A DNA stretch of 46,565 nucleotides from Clostridiales bacterium UBA1248 (GCA_002308615.1 DBWC01000115.1:12017-58581); one strand, 5' to 3'. Shown: positions 34,679 to 43,330, counted from the stretch's first letter. Notes: a model not told the origin generated them from the sequence alone. Program-made: numbers and translations.

Positions 34679-35496
34679 GCAAGCTTATGAAATATGATAT
34701 GAAGTATATGGCGCGTATACTTCCGTGGCTTTATCTCGGCGCCGTTGGCATATCCGTTTTTCTGTGTATCGTAACGCTTGTTATTCCGTTTGATTTTCTT
34801 TCGGGATTTGAGCTTTTGATACAGTCCGGCAGTACCATGGCAGTACAGGCGCTTCTTATCATAACGGTCGTATTCATTGTTATCAGGATATACAGAAGTC
34901 TGCTTTCCGACGAGGCTTATCTGACGTTTACTTTGCCTGTAAAAAACAGCAAGATAATAGACTCAAAGATCTTTGCCGGAGCGATATGGTCGTTTATATC
35001 GATGGCGGTATCGTTTCTGGTCTATTTTATCCCTCAGATAGTACTGGATATAAGATACGGGATCGAGTATCCCGCGTCTGAAATTCCGGAAAGCGCTTCA
35101 AGCGTCGATCTTATCGGCTTGCTTAAGGAGCTGACGTTTGACGGACTGCTGTTTTTGAATGTTGTCGTGATCGCGTTTCTTATACCGTCGCTTTATACGT
35201 TCTGCGCATCGGTCGTCCATAAGGCGAAAAGAGGAAGAGCTTTTGCGTCTGTCGGTATGTTCATCGGTATCCTTTACGCGGTCATAATCGTAATAATTTC
35301 AATAATTTCTTTTATAATCATCTCTATGATGATCAGCTATACAACGCTTTTGATATCACCTGATTTACCCGAGGTATCGGTATTTGATTCGTATTTTTAT
35401 GCGCCTCTTATCCCTCTGGCGATAACCGTGCCGCTTACTCTTGTAAGCTGGCTCGTATCAAAAAGGATAGCGAATAAAAAGCTGAATTTGCTGTGA
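34672..35496 (+). CDS. ABC transporter permease of the GntR operon
   Basis: A 274-residue integral membrane protein with about six helices (near residues 18-40, 58-80, 100-125, 160-182, 200-228 and 245-265). It opens with LMKYDMKYMARIL, the amphipathic start usual for ABC-2-type permeases. It overlaps the ATPase gene by 7 bases and must form the transporter with it. Substrate is unknown; YtrA-linked systems are often induced by lantibiotics or other envelope stress. Confidence 0.85.
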   Translation: MLGKLMKYDMKYMARILPWLYLGAVGISVFLCIVTLVIPFDFLSGFELLIQSGSTMAVQALLIITVVFIVIRIYRSLLSDEAYLTFTLPVKNSKIIDSKIFAGAIWSFISMAVSFLVYFIPQIVLDIRYGIEYPASEIPESASSVDLIGLLKELTFDGLLFLNVVVIAFLIPSLYTFCASVVHKAKRGRAFASVGMFIGILYAVIIVIISIISFIIISMMISYTTLLISPDLPEVSVFDSYFYAPLIPLAITVPLTLVSWLVSKRIANKKLNLL

Positions 35497-35755
35497 TGTA
35501 GGGGAGGGGTCACCCCTCCCGAGTGAATAATGAATAGTGAATAGGTAACGTGTCGCTGCGGGAACCCCTTCTTCGCGACGAAATTTGGGGGTTCCCACCC
35601 CTCAAGCTCGGCTTCGCCGAGAACCCCCAAACCCCCTGTCCCCTCCCACAATCTCAAAAGAGATTGAAGGGGCTGCGCGTCTGTCGTAGTGGTCGGCGCC
35701 TCGACGACCCGATCGTAGGGGCGAGCATTGCTCGTCCGCCTCAAGTACGCAAAAG
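35497..35755 (+). repeat. Palindrome-rich repeat element, copy B
   Basis: The element begins directly at the stop of the permease gene with a GGGGAGGGG/CCCCTCCC palindrome (35497-35522), which recurs at 37934. It continues with short TGAATA direct repeats, a CTCGGCTTCGCCGAG hairpin, the C-rich core at 35624-35647 (tracts of 5, 5, 4 and 3 C), a stem closing with GGGGC, and a GTAGGGGCGAG...CTCGTCC block. The two frames across it have no ribosome sites and are not taken as genes. Confidence 0.7.
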
Positions 35756-35791
35756 CGTCGCTGAAATCAACGAAAAAAATTTTTAAAAAAC

Positions 35792-35820
35792 TGTAAGAAA
35801 ACAAAAAGAAAACCCGTCTA
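35792..35820 (+). promoter_or_regulatory. ECF-type promoter of sigma factor 4
   Basis: TGTAAG (35792-35797) and CGTCTA (35815-35820) are separated by 17 bases. CGTC-type -10 boxes are characteristic of ECF-controlled promoters, so this one is likely autoregulated. Transcription would start near 35827, which rules out the GTG at 35826 as the translation start. Confidence 0.7.
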
Positions 35821-35858
35821 ATAGAGTGAAAGAACTGCAGAATTCTTTTGGAGCCGAT

Positions 35859-36407
35859 ATGGATAAAGGTGCAATAAGCTACGAAAAATACAGAAACGGA
35901 GACGACGAAGGTTTTTACGAGATCGTCCGCGAATACTTCGACGGACTTGCCGCGTACATAAACGGCATAGTCGGTGACTTTTGCCGCGCGGAGGAGCTGG
36001 CGGACGACACGCTGCTCAAGCTCGCGTTGAAGCGCCCGGCGTTCGGCGGCAGATCCTCGTTTAAAACGTGGCTGTATTCTATAGGCAGAAACGTGGCTTA
36101 CGACAGCTTAAGAAAAAAAGCGCCGCCGCCTCATCTAAGTCTTGACGAGACAAACGAGACGGTGGACGGACCGGAGCAGGCGTACATAAAAGACGAAAGA
36201 AATAAAACCATCTATAAAGCGCTTGACGGTCTGAAGCCGGAATACAGAGAAGTTCTGTGGCTGACGTTTTTTGAAAACATGAGCGCGGAACAGGCGGCAA
36301 ACGTACTGCACAAGAGCAAGGCGGCGATCTACACGCTGTTGAACCGCGCGAAAAGCTCGCTCAAAGAAAAGCTTGAAAAGGAAGGGTTTGATTATGAGAT
36401 CGTATGA
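35859..36407 (+). CDS. ECF-type RNA polymerase sigma factor 4
   Basis: A 182-residue two-region sigma factor from the ATG at 35859 behind TGGAG. Region 2 includes DFCRAEELADDTLLKLAL and SFKTWLYSIGRNVAYDSLRK; region 4 includes LKPEYREVLWLTFFENMSAE and NVLHKSKAAIYTLLNRAKSS. It is a third subtype, distinct from factors 1, 2 and 5 and from factor 3. The gene overlaps its partner by 14 bases and its KEGFDYE end carries the partner's GGAAGGG site. Confidence 0.9.
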   Translation: MDKGAISYEKYRNGDDEGFYEIVREYFDGLAAYINGIVGDFCRAEELADDTLLKLALKRPAFGGRSSFKTWLYSIGRNVAYDSLRKKAPPPHLSLDETNETVDGPEQAYIKDERNKTIYKALDGLKPEYREVLWLTFFENMSAEQAANVLHKSKAAIYTLLNRAKSSLKEKLEKEGFDYEIV

Positions 36408-37932
36408 TGAAAGAGCCAAAAACATCTTGGAAAAAAGAGATGAGGCAGAAAAAGCAAACGAAATAAAACGCAGAAAAGCCGCAAGGCTCGGCGTTATAGC
36501 GGCGGTACTCGTCCTCGCTATCGTAGGCGCGACGATATTCGCCGTGATCGCGAGCAAGGCGAAGAGCGACAACGTCGTACCGGGCAACGGCATACCCGCC
36601 GATACAGTCCCCGCCGGTACGTCGTCAAACGTGCCCGCGGATACAAAAGCGGAAACAAAGGAAGGCTATAATGACGGCGTTATAGGCGAAAACACGGGCG
36701 CCGCCGCGGGAGAGGTCATAGACGGTCTGTCTTATTCCGGCAGAGACGGTGTGATCAAAGGCGGCGCGGCTCCGACCGAAGCCTCACCGAGCGCGGAGCA
36801 CTATTATGACTCGGCTGCTGAGGCTGATTATGAGGGTGAATATATCGACGAAATTATCGATTATCCTGATTCAAACGGTATTGACGCAAAAGCCGGCACG
36901 CTTACCGCGGGCGAATGGAAAGACGCTGATAATATAGCCGACTGGCAGAAGCTTCTTTCCGGCACGGATTTCAGCTCATACGTCGGTTCAAGAAAACTCG
37001 ATACGACAAACGTCATAACCGTTAAAGTCGTTGACGGTGAGAACGCGTGCTGTAACGTGACCGTAAAGCTGCTTTCCGGTGAAGAAGTCATATATACCGC
37101 AAAGACCGATATAAACGGCAACGCGTATCTTTTCGGCAACATAACGGGTAACGAAAAAACAGCCGACGCCGTAGCGGTCGGTGAAGAGAAAATAGCTCTT
37201 GACGGCAAAACGGAGCTGACCGTAAACGCATCTGACGCGGGTATCAAGGTCACGGCTCTCGATCTTATGCTTATGATCGACACGACCGGCAGCATGGGCG
37301 ACGAGCTTGAATATATCAAAGCCGAATTATACGACGTGGTAGCGCGCGTGGCGGAAGCCGGACAGAACATTTCCATCCGCGTAAGCGTCAACTTCTACCG
37401 CGACGAAGGCGACGATTACGTAGTAAAATACTACGATTTCAGAGAAGACGTAAACGAATGTATAGAACAGCTTAAAGAACAGTATGCGAACGGCGGCGGA
37501 GATTATCCGGAAGCCGTGCACACCGCGCTCGACAACGCCGTGTCAGGTCATAACTGGCGTGAAGAAGCCGTAAAGCTTTGCTTCATCGTGCTTGACGCGC
37601 CGCCTCATTCCGAATCCGAGATACAGGGCATCAACGCCGAGCTTCTTAAAACCGTAAAAGCCGCCGCGGAGCAGGGTATAAGGATAATACCCGTGGCGTC
37701 CTCCGGTGTTGACGCGGAAACGGAATTCTTAATGAGAAGCTACGCCATAATGACCGGCGGTACGTACGTGTTCATCACGGACGACTCCGGCATAGGCGGC
37801 GGACATAAGGAAGCCGACGTCGGCGAGCATACGGTCGAATACTTAAACGAATGCATGATCCGTATAGCCTGCCAGTACTGCGGTATCTTTACGGGAGAAA
37901 TAATACCGTATACCCCGCCGTATCATCAATAA
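36394..37932 (+). CDS. Membrane protein with external von Willebrand A domain, sigma partner
   Basis: A 512-residue protein from the ATG at 36394, seven bases behind GGAAGGG in the overlapping sigma gene. About 32 cytoplasmic residues rich in Lys, Arg and Glu (YDERAKNILEKRDEAEKANE) precede a membrane helix at 33-54. A low-complexity linker extends to about 170, then a beta domain (about 200-285) that resembles an Ig or carboxypeptidase-regulatory fold (GNAYLFGNITG). Residues 288-500 form a vWA domain with the metal-site motif DTTGSM at about 295, RVSVNFYRDEGD and the acidic VLDAP. It probably binds a metal-dependent external ligand and controls the sigma factor; this is inference. Confidence 0.78.
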   Translation: MRSYDERAKNILEKRDEAEKANEIKRRKAARLGVIAAVLVLAIVGATIFAVIASKAKSDNVVPGNGIPADTVPAGTSSNVPADTKAETKEGYNDGVIGENTGAAAGEVIDGLSYSGRDGVIKGGAAPTEASPSAEHYYDSAAEADYEGEYIDEIIDYPDSNGIDAKAGTLTAGEWKDADNIADWQKLLSGTDFSSYVGSRKLDTTNVITVKVVDGENACCNVTVKLLSGEEVIYTAKTDINGNAYLFGNITGNEKTADAVAVGEEKIALDGKTELTVNASDAGIKVTALDLMLMIDTTGSMGDELEYIKAELYDVVARVAEAGQNISIRVSVNFYRDEGDDYVVKYYDFREDVNECIEQLKEQYANGGGDYPEAVHTALDNAVSGHNWREEAVKLCFIVLDAPPHSESEIQGINAELLKTVKAAAEQGIRIIPVASSGVDAETEFLMRSYAIMTGGTYVFITDDSGIGGGHKEADVGEHTVEYLNECMIRIACQYCGIFTGEIIPYTPPYHQ

Positions 37933-37933
37933 T

Positions 37934-37959
37934 TGTAGGGGAGGGGTCTCCCCTCCCGA
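37934..37959 (+). repeat. Isolated 26-base GGGGAGGGG/CCCCTCCC palindrome, copy C
   Basis: Apart from one base it matches the first 26 bases of the repeat element at 35497, and it also begins right after a stop codon. The remainder of the element is missing here. Confidence 0.7.
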
Positions 37960-37973
37960 ATCAAGAATTAAGA

Positions 37974-38001
37974 AAACAAGCCGGAATAATCCGGCTTGTT
38001 T
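37974..38001. terminator. Terminator hairpin upstream of the 38012 repeat
   Basis: Stem ACAAGCCGGA with TCCGGCTTGT (37974-38000 region) follows the vWA gene. A variant with a compensated base pair lies on the other side of the repeat at 38139. Confidence 0.75.
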
Positions 38002-38011
38002 GATTTAAGAC

Positions 38012-38128
38012 AAACTCCCTCAGTCATACGGGAAAATCCCGTATGACAGCTCCCTCGGAGAGGGAGCCTTGATTTGCCTCCCTCTTTGAGGAAGGTGGCA
38101 CGACAGGATGTCGTGACGAAAGGAGTTT
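38012..38128. mobile_element. Small palindromic MITE-like element, 117 bases
   Basis: The element begins AAACTCCCTC and ends GAAAGGAGTTT, giving terminal inverted repeats of AAACTCC. Inside are several hairpins: CATACGGGA...TCCCGTATG, CTCCCTC...GAGGGAG and CACGACAGGATGTCGTG. TTAAGA occurs close to both ends and may be a target duplication. There is no coding capacity. Similar CTCCCTCAGTC elements are common in gut Clostridia. Confidence 0.65.
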
Positions 38129-38138
38129 AATTAAGATA

Positions 38139-38172
38139 AAAACAAACCGGAGTAAATCCGGTTTGTTTTTAT
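38139..38172. terminator. Terminator hairpin downstream of the 38012 repeat
   Basis: Stem ACAAACCGGA with TCCGGTTTGT flanked by A and T runs. It can serve the minus-strand oxidoreductase operon that ends at 38230. Confidence 0.75.
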
Positions 38173-38229
38173 CGGGAATTATATGTTTATACGTGAGGGA
38201 AAACCAATCCCCTGCAATGTATCAACCGA

Positions 38230-39405
38230 TCATGCTTTAGAGAAATCCGGGAAATCCACGGTGCGTCTTTCCCTGATGGAGATCGCGGAGAGGGGAGTTA
38301 CAGCCATCCAGCAAGCCGCGTCGACCGGCGTTATCGGGAAGTCCGTGCCGTTCAAGATACATTCCGCAAATTCGTTATACACGAGGTAATCCATGCCGCC
38401 GTGACCGCCGCGCACGCCGTCAGACAAGAATTTCTTCCATACCGGATGATCGTACTGCTCAAAATACGAATCGGCGTTGTGCCAGCGCTTAAGCGCCCAG
38501 TCAAAATGCATGGTCTCGTCGTGGTCGCGGTCGAGATATATGTAGTTTCCGTCCTCGCAGTACATACCGCGCGTGCCCTGTACGGTAAAGTTGCGGCTGT
38601 ACGGACGGGGCAGGGTAGTGTCGAGCGTGAGCGTTATAAGCTCGCCCCTCTGACATTCGATCACGGTTTTGACAATGTCGCCCTGCTTGAATTTGACGTT
38701 CAAAAGATCTCTGTTTACCGTTTCGTGCGTCACGGCGTAATCGTGCAGACCCGCGGATTTTGACGCAAAGCTCGTAAGCGTCAAAAATTTATTGCTTCTG
38801 TTTATGTCAAGCACCTGCGAAATAGGTCCTAAATCATGCGTCGGGTAATTTTCGCAGTTTCTGTTTATGTAGTTGTTCAATCTGTAATGGTGCTTTTCGC
38901 GGCCGTATAACACCTCTGTGCGCAGATCGTGCCTGTAACCGCCCTCACAGCTCACTATCTCACCGAAAAGTCCCTGCTTTACCATGTTCATAACGAGCAT
39001 CTCGTATCTGCCGTAGCAGCAGTTTTCAAGGAAGCAGAACGGTACTCCGGTCTCCTTCTGTACTTTTACGAGCTCATAGCAGTCTTCAACGGAATAAGCT
39101 CCGCCGACCTCGCAGCCCACGGGTATCCCGGCTCTCATAGCCGCAAACGCGATCTTCAAATGATCTTCCCAGCCGGTGATGATGATTATGGCGTCCGGCT
39201 TGTCTTCAATGACCTTTTGCCATTCGGTGTATCCGGCGGGCGCTTTGCCCGTTTTTTCGGATATGAGGTTCAATTCCCTCTGTACCCTCTCCTCTAAAAC
39301 GTCGCAAACGGAGACGATATTGATATTATCCATTGAGCAGAACAGCGGTGTCAGATCGTATCCTCTTTGACCGAGACCTATGATGCCTACGTTAAGTTTT
39401 TTCAT
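38230..39405 (-). CDS. Gfo/Idh/MocA family oxidoreductase
   Basis: A 391-residue NAD(P)-dependent sugar dehydrogenase-like enzyme. The Rossmann motif GIIGLGQRGYDL is at residues 7-18, and the family EVG motif appears as GIPVGCEVG at about 92-100, where many members have EKP. The C-terminal alpha/beta domain includes THDLGPISQVLDI and MHFDWALKRWHN. Relatives oxidise sugars or remove N-acetylgalactosamine from glycans (GH109 type); the exact reaction is open. It is the last of three minus-strand genes, overlapping the lipoprotein gene as ATGA. Confidence 0.85.
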   Translation of the reverse strand: MKKLNVGIIGLGQRGYDLTPLFCSMDNINIVSVCDVLEERVQRELNLISEKTGKAPAGYTEWQKVIEDKPDAIIIITGWEDHLKIAFAAMRAGIPVGCEVGGAYSVEDCYELVKVQKETGVPFCFLENCCYGRYEMLVMNMVKQGLFGEIVSCEGGYRHDLRTEVLYGREKHHYRLNNYINRNCENYPTHDLGPISQVLDINRSNKFLTLTSFASKSAGLHDYAVTHETVNRDLLNVKFKQGDIVKTVIECQRGELITLTLDTTLPRPYSRNFTVQGTRGMYCEDGNYIYLDRDHDETMHFDWALKRWHNADSYFEQYDHPVWKKFLSDGVRGGHGGMDYLVYNEFAECILNGTDFPITPVDAACWMAVTPLSAISIRERRTVDFPDFSKA

Positions 39406-40274
39406 TTTTCCTCCAGTCTGACTTTGCCGGAAACACTTTCAAACGTTATGCTGCCGTCGCCGTCGCCAAATTTATATTTGTTTTCGCCTGTTTTTTCATA
39501 GCTTATACCGTCTGCTTCGAATTTTACCGATACGCCCGTGAGCGTAAGAGCAAAATCAAATTCCTTTAACGATAACTCCGCGTTTGCGGATACGCTCTGC
39601 ATATCGAGCTGATCGACCGATCTCGCCTCGACGTCAAGATTGCCGGATACCGCGTTCATATCGATCTTTTTCAGCACGTCGTCCGTTTTGATCTTAAGAT
39701 CGCCTGAGACTGTGTCGCATTTGATACCGTCGGTCACGCAGTCAACGAGCTTTATATCGGCGGAAACGCTGTTGAATTCAATCTTTTTTGCCTTTATATC
39801 CGCCATATATACGTCGGACGAAACGACGTCGGCTCTGACCTCCGAGAATTCCGTTCCCTTCGGAACGTATACCGTAAGATCCTTTTTAAGATCCTTTACG
39901 GCGCCGGTACGTACGCGCAGACCGGATTTGCAGAAACGTATAGTCAGCTTGCCGTTATCGGCCTTATAGCGCATTTTAAGGCTCTCTTGAAGCTCCTTGT
40001 TTTCCGTCGCCTCTCCGAGACTGTCTTTATCCGTGTCAAGGCTGGATACCTCGGAAAACGTTATTTTATCCGTATCCGATTCCTCTATCTTAACACTTCC
40101 GGATTCCCAGTAAACGCATATTTCCTTTATTTCGTCTGCGGAAACGGAGCCGCCGCCCGGTGTGTACGAGCCCGCGTCCGTATACGCTGCAAAATCCGTT
40201 ATAAGATCGCCGCAGGAGCATAAAGCCGCGGCCGTCAGCGTGATCAACAGCAACAAAACTACAAGCTTTTTCAT
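39402..40274 (-). CDS. DUF4097-like beta-helix lipoprotein
   Basis: About 290 residues from the ATG at 40274, chosen because it overlaps the GNAT stop as ATGA; an earlier start would overlap that gene further. It has a lipoprotein signal (MKKLVVLLLLITLTAAALCS before a Cys). From about residue 45 to the end, short beta strands with repeating SVSADIKL, TVSGDLKI, AVSGNLDV, SVSANAEL units form the parallel beta structure of DUF4097/adhesin proteins. Function of the family is unclear; members are often linked to envelope stress. It lies between GNAT and oxidoreductase genes in one operon. Confidence 0.82.
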   Translation of the reverse strand: MKKLVVLLLLITLTAAALCSCGDLITDFAAYTDAGSYTPGGGSVSADEIKEICVYWESGSVKIEESDTDKITFSEVSSLDTDKDSLGEATENKELQESLKMRYKADNGKLTIRFCKSGLRVRTGAVKDLKKDLTVYVPKGTEFSEVRADVVSSDVYMADIKAKKIEFNSVSADIKLVDCVTDGIKCDTVSGDLKIKTDDVLKKIDMNAVSGNLDVEARSVDQLDMQSVSANAELSLKEFDFALTLTGVSVKFEADGISYEKTGENKYKFGDGDGSITFESVSGKVRLEEK

Positions 40275-40798
40275 AACCTTTTTTCCTTTATCGTATCCAA
40301 TACTTTTTTCCATCTGTCTTCGTGTTCTTTATCTATTATATCGGGCGTAAATCCCGCTCTGAGATAGCTTTTTATCGCGGGTATCCTGAAATCGTCCGTT
40401 GTAAGATACGCGGTCTCCATGCCGGACGAGATCAGCGCGCGCACCGCCTCCGTATTAAGCCGCGTGCCTATCCCGCGCCCGCGGAATTCCGGCTTGCAGG
40501 CTACCATATGGATATATCCCTGCTTTTTTTCGTGATCGCAGATTACGGCAAGCGTCGCCGCGGGCACGCCGTCACATTCGACTATAAAGAATTTGTCGAA
40601 TTCAAGCTCACCGTGGCTATACATACACTCGCGGTAAAACGCCTTGTCCTCGCGCTTTTCCGTCAGCCCGTACTGCACTATGTCAAGCCACGCGTCGATA
40701 TCCTTGTCGGAGCCGTCAAAGGTTCGGCATACAAGACCGCCCCAGTCCGGCTTATCGGGCATATCGCCCTTTTTCCATATCATTTTCAACTGTTCCAT
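40271..40798 (-). CDS. GNAT family N-acetyltransferase
   Basis: A 175-residue acetyltransferase from the ATG at 40798 behind AAAGAGG; longer in-frame starts at 40819 and 40852 lie on or before the promoter -10 box. The acetyl-CoA-binding motif A is VACKPEFRGRGIGTRLNTEA, followed by AIKSYLRAGFTP of motif B. The N-terminal half (WLDIVQYGLTEKRED) resembles mycothiol-synthase-like GNATs. The substrate is unknown. It heads the three-gene minus-strand operon. Confidence 0.88.
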   Translation of the reverse strand: MEQLKMIWKKGDMPDKPDWGGLVCRTFDGSDKDIDAWLDIVQYGLTEKREDKAFYRECMYSHGELEFDKFFIVECDGVPAATLAVICDHEKKQGYIHMVACKPEFRGRGIGTRLNTEAVRALISSGMETAYLTTDDFRIPAIKSYLRAGFTPDIIDKEHEDRWKKVLDTIKEKRL

Positions 40799-40817
40799 AA
40801 AATAAACCTCTTTGCGC

Positions 40818-40846
40818 ATTATAACACCGTTAATATAAAAAATCAA
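40818..40846 (-). promoter_or_regulatory. Promoter of the GNAT-lipoprotein-oxidoreductase operon
   Basis: On the minus strand, TTGATT (40841-40846) and TATAAT (40818-40823) are separated by 17 bases, 20 bases before the GNAT ATG. Confidence 0.75.
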
Positions 40847-40887
40847 GTACAAAACAAAAAAATACCAAAATAATATTTTTATAGCTA

Positions 40888-40916
40888 TTGATTTTTAAAA
40901 TTTGATGTGCTATACT
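40888..40916 (+). promoter_or_regulatory. Promoter of the gene pair at 40947-43330
   Basis: TTGATT (40888-40893) and TATACT (40911-40916) are separated by 17 bases. Transcription would start near 40923, after the long-frame start at 40902, so the gene starts at 40947. Confidence 0.7.
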
Positions 40917-40946
40917 TTATTATATCAAAATCCCGGGAATAAAAAA

Positions 40947-42170
40947 ATGGCCGATCTCAAAGGAAAAAAGAAAAAAAGAATAAGCTATAAGCCCATAAAG
41001 CTTGAAGAAAATAGGAAATTCAGAATAAAAAATACGAAAGCAAGGCAGAAAAAATACGGCGCAAAATATTACGCTGCAGTTTTTCTGCGCCTTTTATATC
41101 GCGTGTTCCTTATCATCGTAACGCTTGCGCTGCTTGCTGTTTTTGCCGCTTACTATACGCTGAACACCGTAGCGCACGGCCCGTCAGAAACGATGCGGAA
41201 CGCGCTCGTTCTGTCCGCCATGCAGGCGTCGGCTACAAAATGGGTGCCCGGGCTTTTCCTTGACAGCGAGACGGTCGAAAAAATAGTGAATTCAAGCATG
41301 GAGAAAGTCGTTGAAGAGGTAGACGTGGTAACGCCGGATGACGGCGGGAAACCCGGACCCGTATACGTACCTGAGGACGACAACGGAGAGCCGGAGATAC
41401 CGGATATATCGGACGGTATAGAATTCCATTTTGATACGTCGGGTACGTTCCGCGCCTACGTTATGATAATACACGACCCGTCAAAGGTCTTCGTCGGCGT
41501 GTCGAGCAACGATTTTCCGAACGCCGTAAGAGGTCAGCGTATCTATGACGCGGCGGATAAATACGGCGCGATAGCCGCGATAAACGGCGGTGAGTTTTCC
41601 GATCCCGGCGGAGAGGGGCTGGGCGGGCAGCCGATAGGTTTGACGTATACGCAGGGCAAATGCGTCTGGTCCGGCGGCTCAAAGCGCACGTTCATAGGCC
41701 TTGACAAGGACAACAATCTCATAGTGACCGAGGGAATGACAAAAGAAGAAGCCGAGGCGCTCGGCATACGCGACGGCGTCTCCTTCCAGACCGGCAACGT
41801 GCTTATAAAAACGGAAGACGGCGTCACGCGCTGCTATTACGCGCCGGAGAACAACGGCAAGGCGCAGCGCACGGCGGTAGGTCAGCGCGCGGACGGCAAG
41901 ATAATTTTCATCGTGACGGACGGGAGATCGTCTTCATCCCTCGGCGCGGATTACGACGATATTATAAATATGATGCTCAAATACGGCGCGGTAAACGCCG
42001 GTATGCTTGACGGAGGCTCGTCCGCCATGATGTACTACAAAAACTATATCACAAAATACAACGCAGACGTAAACGAGCTTGACGAATATCAGAGACTCGG
42101 ACTTGTAAACAAGTATAAAGCCTTTACGAGACCGAGATATCTGCCAACTTTCTTTATGGTGATGCCGTGA
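40947..42170 (+). CDS. Membrane-anchored phosphodiester glycosidase family protein
   Basis: About 407 residues from the ATG at 40947. A very basic cytoplasmic N-terminus (KGKKKKRISYKPIKLEE) precedes a membrane helix at about 46-68, so the rest faces outside. A Pro/Asp linker leads to a NAGPA/DUF2233 domain (about 165-405) with AIAAINGGEF, QPIGLTYTQGKCVW, FIVTDGRSSSSLGADYDD and the signature AGMLDGGSSAMMYY. Family members cleave sugar-phosphate diesters on surface glycans. It is a second family member beside that at 18580, but with an N-terminal rather than C-terminal anchor. The stop overlaps the next GTG start by four bases. Confidence 0.87.
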   Translation: MADLKGKKKKRISYKPIKLEENRKFRIKNTKARQKKYGAKYYAAVFLRLLYRVFLIIVTLALLAVFAAYYTLNTVAHGPSETMRNALVLSAMQASATKWVPGLFLDSETVEKIVNSSMEKVVEEVDVVTPDDGGKPGPVYVPEDDNGEPEIPDISDGIEFHFDTSGTFRAYVMIIHDPSKVFVGVSSNDFPNAVRGQRIYDAADKYGAIAAINGGEFSDPGGEGLGGQPIGLTYTQGKCVWSGGSKRTFIGLDKDNNLIVTEGMTKEEAEALGIRDGVSFQTGNVLIKTEDGVTRCYYAPENNGKAQRTAVGQRADGKIIFIVTDGRSSSSLGADYDDIINMMLKYGAVNAGMLDGGSSAMMYYKNYITKYNADVNELDEYQRLGLVNKYKAFTRPRYLPTFFMVMP

Positions 42171-43330
42171 GTAGAACAGATAATGGTAAAGTAAGAAAAA
42201 ACGGCGGGAAAAAGAAAAAAACGTTCAGGATCAGATGGACGACCGTCTTGTTTTACGTCGCTTTGTGTGTGATAATAGCCGTCGGTATGATAACCGTGAT
42301 CTCGCTTCAGAAACCGGTCGAAAAGTTTTTACGGAATTTTGAGCAGTCTTACGAAACGTATAAACCGAAAAACCAGATACAGCGGATATTCGACGAATAT
42401 TTTACAGAACCGGATATAGAGGAGCTTATCGCTTTGTCCGGTTGTACGCCGGAATATAACGCGCCCGAAACGTATGAGGACGCGATGGAAAAATACGCCG
42501 CAAAGCTCAAAGGCAAAACGATGAGCTACGGTTACCTTGCCGGTATGGATCAGAAGGTTTTGAACGTAAAGGCGGACGGAGCCGTCGTCGCGCGTTTCTC
42601 TGTCAAAGAGGTGGAGACAAAGGAATATAACGTACTGACGTTCAAATTCAGTCAGCCTGTGTATGAGCTTGATAAAATAGAGCTGTTTTTTGAAAAACCC
42701 GTGCAGACCGCAAACGTCCTTTTGCCGGAAAGATACAAAGCTTACGCAAACGGTATGCTGCTGAATGACGATTATACCACGTCGTCCGGTATTAAAGATG
42801 ATAACAGGGAAAGCGTGCCGGACGGCGCGTATCTGTTCACCTACAAGGTCTGTACCGTTACGGGACTGTATGACAAACCGGAAATAACGGTGAAAGACGA
42901 AGACGGAAAAGACGTATTGCTGTCGTATGACGAAGAAAAGAATCTGTATTCTTACAAGTATGGATACAGCGAGGAGCTGAAGGAGCGGTATTCGGATTTC
43001 GTTATAGAAGCCATGACGCATTACGCGGTATATATGCAGGCGGACAAGCCGTTTTCCTACGCAAAACCGTATTTCGATCCCGATTCGCAGCTGTATGAGG
43101 ATATATATAAAAATCCCGATTCATTCGTATGGGAGCACGACGGATACGTAGTTGAAAATCAGGAGGCGTCCGAATTCTTCGACTACGGCGGCGTGATCTC
43201 CTGCCGCGTGACGTTCGATCATATCTTAAAGAAAAACGGCAAGGAAGACTATATAGACAGAAACGACCATACGGTATATATGCATATGGTCGACGGAGAG
43301 TATAAGATATTCTATATGGAGAGCCATTAA
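42167..43330 (+). CDS. Hypothetical single-pass membrane protein, partner of the 40947 gene
   Basis: A 387-residue protein starting with GTG in the overlap GTGA with the preceding stop, so the two are coupled. A basic N-terminus (KVRKNGGKKKKTFRIRW) resembles that of its upstream neighbour, followed by one membrane helix at about 26-47. The outside part has a short helical region with IQRIFDEYFTEPDIEELIAL, then beta-rich repeats from about 120 on, ending with a stretch resembling an NTF2-like fold (HTVYMHMVDGEYKIFYM). No family is recognised. The tight coupling suggests that the two proteins work together at the cell surface. Confidence 0.75.
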   Translation: MSRTDNGKVRKNGGKKKKTFRIRWTTVLFYVALCVIIAVGMITVISLQKPVEKFLRNFEQSYETYKPKNQIQRIFDEYFTEPDIEELIALSGCTPEYNAPETYEDAMEKYAAKLKGKTMSYGYLAGMDQKVLNVKADGAVVARFSVKEVETKEYNVLTFKFSQPVYELDKIELFFEKPVQTANVLLPERYKAYANGMLLNDDYTTSSGIKDDNRESVPDGAYLFTYKVCTVTGLYDKPEITVKDEDGKDVLLSYDEEKNLYSYKYGYSEELKERYSDFVIEAMTHYAVYMQADKPFSYAKPYFDPDSQLYEDIYKNPDSFVWEHDGYVVENQEASEFFDYGGVISCRVTFDHILKKNGKEDYIDRNDHTVYMHMVDGEYKIFYMESH

